Below, piece after piece: positions 10,953 through 21,600 of a DNA stretch of 64,000 nucleotides. Each line of letters starts with the position of its first letter. Position 1 is the stretch's first letter. This stretch comes from Botryotinia globosa. Its lineage: Eukaryota; Ascomycota; Leotiomycetes; Helotiales; Sclerotiniaceae. A program made the position numbers and the translations under genes. The stretch is taken from the NCBI GenBank assembly GCA_014898425.1, contig RCSZ01000001.1:1178001-1242000 (forward strand), written 5' to 3'. The notes beneath the pieces were generated by a model. That model did no database searches. It was not told the DNA's origin and saw nothing but the letters and a program-made list of their open reading frames with translations.

Positions 10953-11519
10953 TTGGGTTGTGCTGCGGCCATTCGCAGAGCAAACGACGCTAATATCCTC
11001 ATGTTTTGCTCTGCCAGTGACCAGGGAGCGAACAGCAAAGGGTCGTGCTTCCCTGGTGACTGGAATAACTGTATCCGCATCGGGGCTGCTTCTTTCACTG
11101 GCGATAAATTGCCTTGGGTAGACGATAGGGTCGACTTTTGGTTCCCCGGCCGCAGTGTCCCCTTTACTTCCCAGGACGATAAGTCAGTTGTGTACGAGTC
11201 TGGCAGCTCTGTTGCCACCGCCGCAGCTTCTGGATTGGCCGGCGTATTAATATACAGTGCGATGCTCCTCAAAACCAGGGCATGTAAAGAGATTGTCTTT
11301 CAGTCGCGGTACAAAATGATGAGAGCGTTCACAGCTATGGCTAAAGGAACAGACGGCAAATTTCCAAGGACAGACGAGGGTTTGAATAAGATATTCAAAC
11401 AAAAGATTCGCCAACTCAGGACAAAGAATCAGAGCAATACTATCGACATTGAGGAGCTGCAGTGGACGGATGAGACTGCGGAAGCACTAGAAATACTTTT
11501 GAATCATCTTCAGGAATAA
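10953..11519 (+). pseudogene. 5'-truncated subtilase (peptidase S8) fragment
   Basis: The plus-strand frame carries the C-terminal half of a subtilisin-like domain: AIRRANDANILMFCSASDQG (core strand and turn), FPGDWNNCIRIGAAS, VDFWFPG, and the serine motif in GSSVATAAASGLAGV. It is followed by a tail of about 80 residues ending at the stop 11517-11519. The catalytic Asp and His motifs, which should lie upstream, are absent: upstream sequence is instead antisense ankyrin-gene linker. There is no convincing ATG before the domain (the frame opens at TTG). Subtilase domains occur as partner modules in fungal NLR-like and related proteins. This piece most likely lost its 5' part in the rearrangement at about 10.95 kb and cannot be an active protease as it stands. 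Confidence 0.75.
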
Positions 11520-14310
11520 CACCAATTTGGAAAACCTGTTTTTGATATTTGCTTGGAGACAATTACCACGACCCGCATTGATAAAAATTTGCTTGTCAAT
11601 TTTAATTAGTCACTGTTTTTATGCACATGAATATTGAGTCAATATTATCTCCCTGCCCAACTTATAACTTATAACTTGATATGATAAAAGATCGCCGTGA
11701 GCACGGGATTCGACGGTCATCATGCATCTCTATCAAAAGTTTGAGAACGACAATGCGTGGAATGCGCTTCTCAGTCAGATAAATATTCCACTGTACAGGT
11801 ATCAAAGCTGAAGGAATATTAATGTTACCCATCCGGGCACTGCAGATCTTGATTTCCAGCAGGTCTAGACTGGTAAATTAGATGTGAATCTCCGATCTTC
11901 ATGTTGATTTCGGAATAATGAAACCCCCAATGGCTAAGGGCATGCTAAGTATATACTACGAAGACATCAATGAAACGATATCGATTTTCTACGCGTGCCT
12001 TCTCTGTGAATCTTTGCATGATTAATAAAAGACGAAATGGTTGAACGAGGCACAGGATATCGATTCGGACCCAGCTAATTTACGAAGAAGCCTGCGAGTA
12101 TTTTTATCCTTTGACTTACTTGCCGCATGAAACATGAGGATGAAGATATAAAATGACAAAGACATTTGCTGTCTTGCGAGTGGGATCACATCACTGGATG
12201 GATATAAATGCCTCGCGAGGGAAACCATATGATTGGAAGAGTAAGTTAGAGGTTAGGATTTCGAAGAGCGGGGTTGTGTAGTAGGGTCACAGAAAATGGT
12301 GGCTGTGTAAATAAAATATTCCACCTAGATATGTGTGTTCAGATTTTAGGGGGCCGTGGGAGCTCGAGCTCGTAACCCTGGTTATCAGATGTGAGCCTTA
12401 CCGAATAATCCTTGAAAACTCGTGGATTTGGGTATTGTGGGGGACGTTGATCATTAATGAAAGCCGGGAAGGAAGGCCATGTGTTTGGTAAATCATTGTG
12501 AGGATCATTGTTTGAAGGATGCAATGCTCGCTATTTATGCTGATGAGTAACAGTGAATAAGGGATAAGCGAGTTTGATTATCGTAAGGGTACATATTTGG
12601 TGCGTGGAGTTGGAGCAGATTAAGATATTTATATTGGTACCGATACTAGAAGTAGAACAAATGTAATTAATTCTGAGTCACTAGACAGAAAAATGGATGA
12701 AATATAGAGGCATGCTTACAGAAATCGAAGCAAGGTACGAGATCGTTCAGAAATATACAGTTCCAAAGATCCTCCATTGACATTACAAATTCCCGATTGT
12801 CATGAAATCCACGGCAGGAAATTGGCCTAGCACCTTCTATTTTCAGGGCCATTGCACACCTCGTACTCGACTTTGGAACTTGAGAAGGCCCTACAGCAAT
12901 GTTGTGGTGATTATAAAGAATGAAAATGATACGTTTGGAGACAACACCAACTCCGTCATTCACAGATTTAGGAGGAGCATGGCCTTAGACGGCGACGTGA
13001 AGACTCCCCTTAGCCGAGTTTGCGCAAATTTTAGATCTCGATGGTCAGATAGCCCTAGCTATCAGCTAGATTATTGATCGTCATGACTGCTGGATAATAG
13101 GATCGAAATTTGTGGCTTGCAAATTTCTAATTCAAGGTACAGTTTGGCGCCCATGAGTCCACCAAAACAGAGATCTAGTCCCAAAGTTGAGACATATTGA
13201 GAATTGTTCAGTGTAAGTTTTGGAAGGGAACAATGAGAGACAATATTTTGAATTGCTGTATATTGTAGACAGCAACGGCGTTGATAAGAGAGATGAGCAG
13301 AGCACATCATTGATGATCCCACAATTCCAAGATAAAGTCATGATAGTTCGCCAAGTTACCGCCGTGAACCCCGAGTCATTGCTGCAGACAATGCCTAGCA
13401 CTAGTTCGACGAAGATCAAGTGCTTGCCTGAAACTTTTCAGATTCATGCCAAGCCTTTTCCTTTTGGTCATTTGCTACTTTAGCAGATACCATGGTCAAT
13501 GTGACGGCGAAGTTTGAGTATGACATTCGAGTGCTGAATAGTTACTGAATTGGACATTGGACATTGTATTCTGAAAATTAGTTTGAAGGATTCTCCGGGA
13601 CCGGATGTTAGCTTATTAGAATATACCGAGGTTTCCCCAATTCTCGAAAATGCCGGAATTCCCATCACCTCATCACAAGTTCACAACATGTTAGCACCCA
13701 AAACGTCCTGTCGCCCGAAGGATAGATAATAAATGCAGACCGATAGTAATATCACAAACTCACAACTTCACAAGGCACCGTGAAGATTTCTGATGTTCCG
13801 GAAGCACAGCTGTCCAATCCAAGAGCTGAATCTTGGCCGGCTAATTTAGCCTAGCTAGCTATACTTGAGGTCGAACTAATGTACTGGAGTGCATTTCACA
13901 TTTCTGATTGGCTAAAATCGATTGTTCTGGCGGTAGGTAGGGAGGGTCCAAGGACGCAACGAGCCGCCAGAGTCCGGTGGTTTCGTATTGAGACTTAATT
14001 AGCCTAATTTGGTTAAAAACAGAAGATTGCTATGAGTGTATACGGAGTATCCTCCGTACAAGTTCAACTCTCTCGTGCCGATATATTTGCGTAAGGGATA
14101 ATCGTACCGCGCGACCAACCTTAATCGATCATTAGCAATACTTTTTATGATATCCATCAGCCCTGTTGCAGTACCAGGTCAGACCAGGCAGGACTCGCTG
14201 AGAAAGGCCAACAAGTAGGTATTTTAAGATTCTCTTTTCCTAATAAGCTTACTCGTACATTCAAACAAAGATAGGCCCTGACCCTGACGGTGAATACACA
14301 AATAAGCAGA
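11520..14310. other. Gene-poor spacer
   Basis: About 2.8 kb with short open frames only, none with recognisable motifs. A 60-codon minus-strand frame at 12339-12524 is Pro-rich but has no ATG. A 7-bp-arm inverted repeat (TACGGAG ... CTCCGTA) lies at 14041-14058. It may hold decayed genes of the accessory island, but I cannot support any. Confidence 0.45.
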
Positions 14311-14691
14311 ATGGCGCCATCATCCAGAAATTGTTTTCGTCAACTCTTCATGACAAATCACTCAAGTCGAAGGGATGATGGTGGCAGTGAACAGGAAGTC
14401 AAATCCGATGAAAATTTAGTACAACCTGGTAAGTGATATGACCTTATCGTATACCTATCATATACCTGTCCTCAGTGTCCTGTCATATACCTAGATTGGT
14501 ACGGGCGAAGATATTAGAGAGGACCCAGTACACACACGATTTTGTGTTTCGTTTCGTTTCGTTTCGTTTTGTATTATTCATTCTCATACTCTACTGTTTG
14601 TTCATCTGAATTTCTCCCCTTTTGTGCCATTGCAGATCAAAATATCGTTCATCCGTACATTTTTCAACCGCTTGTCAAGCTTATCACATAG
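14311..14691 (+). CDS. Doubtful two-exon small protein, 57 residues
   Basis: Exon 1 is 14311-14428 and exon 2 is 14636-14691. ATG opens MAPSSRNCFRQLFMTNHSS, a perfect GTAAGT donor follows at 14429, and a pyrimidine-rich stretch with TTGCAG acceptor precedes exon 2. Phase is kept, and exon 2 ends at TAG after VHPYIFQPLVKLIT. The intron of 207 nt is long for this window and carries a GTTTC microsatellite. The product is polar and acidic in the middle with no known domain. Evidence is limited to splice signals, so this could be chance. Confidence 0.25.
14546..14570 (+). repeat. GTTTC microsatellite
   Basis: Four to five GTTTC units in tandem, inside the possible intron of the doubtful small gene. 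Confidence 0.85.
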
Positions 14692-15245
14692 GACCCCACA
14701 GTAGCCAAAGATCAGACGCCTCTAGCCGCGATCTGATAGCAAACCTTTTTCCTTGTTTGGAAACGCGGGACGATTGGCATGGACCTGCAGAATGACCGAA
14801 ATCCAATCAGAGGCCAAGATCATACAATTACCCCTGAGCGAGCAAACAGCCGCGGGGAGATCAGTTGGCTTGAAGGATTTCATAGGTCGCCGCCTTGTTT
14901 CAACTTTTTATGCCCCCATGTCATGATTTCTAACGATCAAACAATTTTAAGGTACCCCTGGCGTAAATCCTGCAGGTCCTACGAAGGAGTACAGAGTAGT
15001 ACCCGCATTGAATTAAGTGAAATAGGATGCGATGGCTGCCAGCTGCGCCGAAAAGAATAGTTTCTCAACTTCTCTCTTCCTTTCATACAAAGTTCAAGAT
15101 ATAGTTGTAGCCTGGTGCTCTGCTGTATGTAGACCTCTACTTGACATTCCTTCAACATAACTTTCTGTATTCAGAATTACCACACTCCTTTATTTTTCAT
15201 TTCTCTTTCGGTGGAACTGGTTTTCTTTCCGATTCGATACTCCCC
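14692..15245. other. Upstream region of the GH71 gene
   Basis: About 550 bases, becoming CT-rich towards the GH71 start. A 93-codon frame at 14779-15060 begins with ATG but has no recognisable features. No further gene is supported. Confidence 0.45.
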
Positions 15246-15317
15246 GTCGATTTCAATCTCTCAATCGATTTCAGTTTCTCAGTCGATTTCAATCTCTCAG
15301 TCGATCTGATTCTTTCA
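15246..15317 (+). repeat. Four 18-bp tandem repeats abutting the GH71 start codon
   Basis: Units at 15246, 15264, 15282 and 15300, consensus GTCGATTTCAATCTCTCA. The first and third are identical and the fourth is diverged. The array stops two bases before the ATG at 15320, so it probably forms the 5' leader of the mRNA. Confidence 0.9.
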
Positions 15318-15319
15318 TC

Positions 15320-16713
15320 ATGCGATTTTCACTCCTTCTTTTGGCATCAACGCTGACTGCCTCTGTGGTTTCAGCCCAGAAGTATGTATTTGCACACGTT
15401 GTGATGGGCAATACTGCTCACCATACTACCGACGACTGGGCAACCGATATAAAAACTGCCCAGGCTGCAGGCATCGATGCCTTTACACTCAACATTGCCA
15501 CTGGTGACTCAAACATCCCAACACAGGTTGAAAATGCCTTCAATGCTGCTACAAATCTCGGCAGTAGCTTCAAACTGTTCTTCTCTTTCGATTATCTTGG
15601 TGGAAGCGGACCCTGGCCGGCCACAGGCTCGTCCTCGGTTGCATCATATCTCAACAAATATGGGGTAAGTTCTGCATACTTCAAGTACAATGGACAAATC
15701 TTTGTATCCACCTTTGAGGGAGTGAACAACGCCGGAGATTGGACTCCTAGCGGCCCCATCCGGAGCGCTGTTCAAGGTACTGCTGGCTCTATCTACTTCG
15801 TCCCTGATTATACGAGCTTGGGCCCTGATGGATTCAGCGCACAACTCAACAATGTTCAGGGTGGTTTTAGTTGGGACATGTGGCCAGCTGGACCAGTAAA
15901 CATGACGACTGCAAACGACCTTGCTTGGAAAAATACTTTGGGTAGCAAGGCTTACATGATGGGTGTCTCCCCTTGGTTCTTCCACAGCGACGCAAACCCA
16001 ATTGCATGGATGTGGAGAGGTGACAATCTTTGGTCTGAACGCTGGCAACAAGTTCTCGAAGTTCAGCCTCAATTCGTCGAGTACGTATTCTCATCCGTCC
16101 ATCTGATGGGCTTTCTACTCTTAATTGCCCCCTAGACATGAAAACTGACTCATTCCACAGAATTGTAACATGGAACGATTGGGGAGAGTCGTCATACATA
16201 GCGCCCTTGTTGCATGACGAGGAGGTGCCTGCAAACTCCCTCAAATACGTCAAAAACATGCCACATTCTAACCTTCTCACCCTCTTGCCACACTACATAT
16301 CTCAGTATAAAGGCATCAGATCTAATGCCACTACCGACTCTATGCAATACTGGTACCGCACATCTCCCGCCGCTGCTGGTTTAACAGGAGGTGTGCTTGG
16401 CAATAATCCAAATCAAGGACAGATAGAATACAGTCCCAACACTCTCTGTGAGGACAAAGTATTCTTCACGGCATTATTGCAATCAGCTGCCGATGTGCAC
16501 GTGCAAATTGGCGAATCACCAGTGACAAGTTACTCCGGAAAAGCTGGCTTGAACAGCTGGAGCCATGGATTTTCGGGGCAGACTGGTAATGTGACCTTCT
16601 CTATTGTCCGAAATTCGCAGACGGTCAAATCTGAGAGCGGAACTGAGATCACGTCGGAGAGTTCGGTTGTTGGCGGTCTTACAAACTTCAATGTTTGGGT
16701 AGGAGGTTTCTAG
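15320..16713 (+). CDS. Secreted GH71 alpha-1,3-glucanase (mutanase-like)
   Basis: Exons 15320-16080 and 16161-16713 give 437 residues. The N-terminus MRFSLLLLASTLTASVVSA is a clear signal peptide, cleaved before QKYVFAHVV. The body follows GH71: FAHVVMGN at the start, TDIKTAQAAGIDAFTLNI, LFFSFDYLGG, and across the splice junction IVTWNDWGES, a conserved segment near the active site. GH71 enzymes hydrolyse alpha-1,3-glucan of fungal cell walls and act in wall remodelling, spore release or mycoparasitism. The length matches the compact secreted members, and there is no carbohydrate-binding module or GPI tail. The short CT-rich leader contains four 18-bp repeats. The ATG choice is fixed by the signal peptide. 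Confidence 0.9.
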
Positions 16714-17925
16714 GGTTCCAGTTGCAGGTGTTGATGAGTGGTTATTCGTGGATCCATGGATGGATATCTTCGACTTTCAAAGCCACCAACGCCTCAAGTG
16801 GCTCACGACTGAAAGCACAGGCCTTTTACAATTCCTACAACCACGTTTTTACAGCAGCCGACATTATAACGATTTTCTTACCAAAATTAAGATAGATGGG
16901 ATGGAACTAGATGGCTTGGTCTCATGGCAGGGGATGGTTTTATTTTCTCTACGCTCTTTTAGCATTTCTATTCGATTCGTTCTGTCTAACGACAGCTGGG
17001 ATGGCGGTGCCTTTCCCTTTTCTTCTCTATACCCAATGTTTAGATATCCAGCATTGTGTATGCATACACTTCGGGCATGGATTATGGGATATAGACAGAC
17101 TATGATTTATGAAGGATTTTTTGTTTATATGTATTATGTCACCATCACTTTCTTGTATATTAGATTATTAGTATGCCCATCTAGGCATGTACCATTCACT
17201 TAGCAATGAATCCCAAATCAGAACAAATAGGGCAACTTCACTCGTGGATCTTGATGTGTTGAATAACTACCGAAACATGAGCATCTTTCAAGACGTTTCT
17301 TGATAACCCAATAGCATATATCAACTCGAGACGCAGTAGTGGATACAACGCGGGTGGGTCGCTGCTTCACATTAGACGCCTGGGGATTTCTCATGCATGA
17401 TCAAAGAACTTCTGCCTACCTACTCTCATCACAATGTCCTAGTGCGAAAGCCACCTTGTACATACATCACCTGCTTCTGGTCATGATTCGGCGAAGTTCT
17501 CCATTTCGAAAGCCAATGCAACTCAGAGTAATCTTCTACGCAGCAAATGCTGTAGATAGTACATGACCATCTTTATTGGTCCTTCCTTGACGCTTTTAAT
17601 TCGAGTTTGACAATCAGGCATCGTTCAATAGTTTTTTGTGAAATTCAGTAATCGAATGCTTTAGACTATCCTCGTCTATTTGCTTTCACAGCTATTTTGT
17701 CTAGAGAAGTCAGGAAAAATTCCAGGGCGAAGTTTGGATATGTCAATGAAGATTAGATAGTTGTAAGAAACAAATTATAGATAGCAGCCACTGGATTCAG
17801 AAATCCCACACACAAAGTTGTAACACTCCGTAGGTTTCTATTTGTTATTGAATAGTACGGCTGTATCAGCGTCGATGAATTCATCAACTGGTTAATGAAC
17901 AAGAGCCGAGTCGGATTACAGACAA
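16714..17925. other. Intergenic, nothing recognised
   Basis: About 1.2 kb of 3' flank of the GH71 gene. Frames up to 151 codons exist near 16750-17200 but have mixed, low-complexity composition and no motif. Confidence 0.45.
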
Positions 17926-18269
17926 ACCTGGCTATAAGGGCCTAAAAATTTCGAGGCCTAAATGCCCGTATATAGGGGTTTCTTGTATATACAGTTTCAG
18001 CCTCGGCATTTAGTCTCATTTTATACCTTCAGCTTTCCCATTTTCATTAAATTTATTATGTGAATTTATGAATTCATTATATGATAGACTAAAGCTTGGA
18101 CTACTATTACCAATTTTATAAGGGCATTGGGAAAATTAGGACTATATACTTTTATATAAGGGTATGCCTGTATAAGTCAAATTTATCATATAAATTTTTT
18201 GAAGATCTAAAAACATGCCCGTATAAAGGGGATCCAATGACTGTATAGCACGTGCCCGTATAGCCAGGT
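17926..18269. mobile_element. 344-bp MITE-like element upstream of NOP14
   Basis: The left end ACCTGGCTATAAGGGC and the reverse complement of the right end ACCTGGCTATACGGGC form 16-bp inverted repeats with one mismatch. The interior is AT-rich, has no open frame, and repeats the subterminal motif TGCCCGTATA on the plus strand plus a related GGGTATGCCTGTATA. No target duplication is obvious at the ends. The core TGGCTATA is shared with the termini of the 5811-6176 element, suggesting related transposase families. It ends about 165 bases before the NOP14 start codon. Confidence 0.7.
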
Positions 18270-18432
18270 CTAGGTAACTGTAACAATTTAGCCGTGCAAG
18301 CCACATCGATCTCGAAACACACTAGCCACAGGCAGTTGACGATAAGCGATAAAAAAGTCATGTCGAAAAAAAGTTCGATTAGTGAAATAAGAGTTACCAC
18401 GAGCTCTTGACTTTCACTGCAACCCCATCAAG

Positions 18433-21271
18433 ATGCCGCCATCCCAGCTCAAGAGGCTGAAAGCCTCTCTCCGAGAGCAAGGAATCGTTGGTCCTCAGCA
18501 ATCGAAAAAGCAAAAGAAACAAAATGCACAAAATGGCGCAAATAAGGAGAAGAAAATCAAGAGAAGTGTCGCGCTCAATGGAATTCGAGATCAATTCAAC
18601 CCGTTCGAAATCAAGCAAGCTAAAGCACCCAAATTCGAAGTTACGAGTAATAAAACACTTGGCGGCAGGATTTCAAAGGGTATCAAGAAACCGGGTGTTG
18701 CGAGGGGTCTTGCGGAAGAAAATGTAAGTTCGTCAGAACGGGTCTCTGACATCTGCTAATGTGCTATCAGCGCCGTAAAACTTTACTTGTTGAAATGCAA
18801 AGTAGAAACCGAGTAGGAGGTATAATAGATAAGCGTTTCGGAGAAAATGACCCGTCAATGGCTCCCGAGGATAAAATGCTCGAACGTTTTACGCAGGAGA
18901 AGCAGAGGGGCCACAAGAATAGCTCGGCATTCGATCTTGAAGACGACGAATTTTCTGGCGAGCTTACGCACATGGGACAATCGCTTTCTTTGGATGGTCC
19001 TGCAATTCGTGATGATTTCGACGAGGAGGGATTGGAGTTGTCTGACGCTGACGACCACGAGTCCGACGAGGAGCGACAAGCACGAAAGCGCCGTCGAGGT
19101 TCAAATTCCGAAGGGTCAGATGAGGATGAAGAGGGAACCGCTTTGCCAGAACGAAAAAAATCGAAGCAAGAGGTTATGAAGGAACTTATCGCTAAATCCA
19201 AAATGCACAAATATGAGCGACAAGCGGCCAAGGACGATGATGAGGACTTGCGAGAAGAATTGGACAAGGACATGTCGAACATTCATGAACTCCTTCGCGG
19301 CATGGCTCAGAAACCACCACCAGCACCAGCTGCGGCACCGGAGGATATCCCTGGCATGAACCCGGAGCGGATAGCATTGATGAACGGCGGCGATCGAGCG
19401 AAGTTGGAAAAGGAATATGATATACGAATGAGGCAGATGGCGCAAGACAAACGATCCCAACCTACCGAGAGATCGAAAACAGAGGACGAAAAGATGGAGA
19501 AGGAATCAAGAAGATTGCGAGAATTAGAGGAGAAGAGATTGCGTCGTATGGAGGGTGTGGCAGAAGAAAGTGACGACGAAGAAGATAACCGTGCACGAGG
19601 GGCAGATGACGAAGAGGAAGAGGAAGAAGAAGAAGATTATGGACTGGGAGATGGTATTAAAACACGACCCAGTGCTGCGGAATTAGGTGCCGATGATGAG
19701 GACGACTTCGTTATAGATGACGATCTCGTAGCGAGTGGCTCAGACATCGACGAGTCGGAGGGCGAATCTGATGGAGAGGACGAAGAATCCAATAACGAAG
19801 ACGATGAGTTTCTCGAAGGTCTTCTTACCGAAGAGGAGGCCAAGAGACCGGAATTCTTGACTGGTGCAAACGCCCCTCTCCCCAAGGTGGAGCTGCCTGC
19901 CAAAAATGGTGTTAATGGTGACCTTGCTTATACCTTCCCATGTCCACAATCGCACGAAGAACTTCTCGAGATCACCAAGGGCATCGCTCTACTAGATCTG
20001 CCAACGGTTGTTCAGCGTATCAGAGCTCTGTATCATCCTAAACTCAACTCGGAAAACAAAGTAAAGCTAGGAAGCTTCTCCGTCTCTCTCGTCTCTCATA
20101 TCTCGTATCTCGCAAACCAAGCTCAGCGTCCCCCTTTCTCCGTACTAGAAAACATTATCCGCCACATCCACTCCCTCGCCAAAACCTTTCCTCTCGAGAT
20201 TGCCAACGCTTTTAGAAGACATCTCGACGAGATCAATCAATCACGAGCTTTGGCTTTGAAGGCTGGGGATCTCGTAGTTCTCACGGCTATTGGAACAATA
20301 TTTCCAACCTCGGATCATTTCCATCAAGTTGTCACCCCTGCAATCTTGACCATGGGACGCTATCTTGGTCAAAAGATTCCTCAGGATCTATCGAATTATG
20401 CCGCAGGAGCATATCTTTCCACTTTGTGCTTGCAATATCAACGATTGTCGAAGAGATACGTTCCAGAGGTGGTCGGCTTCATCGAGAATACTTTATGTGC
20501 TTTGGCGCCTACCAAGTTGGCCAAGACCCCAGGGAGCTTCCCATATCATGAGCCAAAGAGTTCTGTGAGGATAGAAAAAGCCTCAGCATCAGACAGACAG
20601 ATTGACTTCTACGACTGTATCCCACGGGAGCTTTCGGGCGACGACGAAGAGTCTTTGAAAGTTGCTTTGTTGGAGGCAAACATCAAAATCTTAAACGCAA
20701 GTGCCGATTTATGGACGGAAAAATCAGCCTTCACCGAAGTCTTTGAACCAGTTTTGACGATCCTTAAACATCTGGGCAGTAAATCTTGCAGGTCAAAACT
20801 TTCAGAAACTACTCAAGTAAGTCACACAGCAATATTCCCACGTCTAAATACTAACCAGCCCTTCAGACCCTCATCCGCAAATCCATCTCCAAATTCCAAA
20901 CCATGTTACAACTAGCGCACCTTGCTCGTCGTCCGCTCGAACTCCACCACCACAAGCCCCTCGCCATCAAAACCTCCATACCCAAGTTCGAAGATTCCTA
21001 CAATCCAGATAAGCACTATGATCCAGATCGTGAACGCGCTGAAACCGCTAAGTTGAAGGCTGAGCACAAGAAGGAGAGGAAGGGTGCTATGCGTGAATTG
21101 CGCAAGGATAGCAACTTCATTGCCAGAGAGAGCTTGAGGCAGAAGAAGGAGAAGGACGCGGCGCATGAGAAGAAGATGAAGAGACTTATTGCCGAGATCC
21201 AGGGCGAGGAAGGAAAGGAGTCGAAGGCTTATGAGCGGGAGAAGGAATGGAGGAAAAAGGGAAAGAAATAG
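18433..21271 (+). CDS. NOP14: Nucleolar protein 14 (18S rRNA processing)
   Basis: Exons 18433-18723, 18771-20816, 20867-21271 give 913 residues; introns are 47 and 50 nt with good signals. The N-terminus is basic (MPPSQLKRLKASLREQG) and contains NQVGG-like RVGGIIDKRFGENDPSM, a hallmark of Nop14. A very acidic central region follows, with runs of D/E (for example ADDEEEEEEEED), then a helical C-terminal half and a Lys/Glu-rich tail containing FEDSYNPDKHYDPDRERAE, another Nop14 signature. Nop14 is a U3 snoRNP-associated factor of the small-subunit processome, acting in the nucleolus in early cleavages of pre-rRNA. The length is close to yeast Nop14 (about 810) plus longer acidic insertions. A MITE lies in its presumptive promoter. 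Confidence 0.95.
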
Positions 21272-21600
21272 ACATGTCTCTGGAAGGATGTGAAGTAATG
21301 GCGGTGCGGTGCCATATGTGATACTGTCACCACGTAATGTGTGGGTGGGTTAGTGGTGTACATGTTGGATCTGTGGACCTGAAAGAAAATCATGCATAAA
21401 TGATATAGATACCAGCTCGAAGGTTAAAAGAATAAGATCTATTTTCCATATTGCTTGCTCTTCGTAAAGTTATGCTTTGTCCCTCGTTATCAAACCATGT
21501 TATTCATTATGTCCATATGCGAATCATCCTTACATCCCTTTCGAAAATCAACTTTGCCTTCATTGTTTCCATCCATTCATTGCCCCACCCAACCTAAGAG
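21272..21600. other. Short convergent intergenic
   Basis: About 330 bases shared as 3' flanks of NOP14 and DPP5. No separate feature seen. Confidence 0.6.

Noticed and set aside
12339..12524. Pro-rich minus-strand frame
   Set aside because: No ATG and no recognisable family; may be a decayed gene but cannot be supported.
14779..15060. 93-codon plus-strand frame upstream of GH71 with a true ATG
   Set aside because: No features, no splice continuity with the GH71 gene, and it lies in the presumptive promoter.
16748..17203. 151-codon plus-strand frame downstream of GH71
   Set aside because: Hydrophobic and irregular composition with no real start or motif; likely 3' flank.
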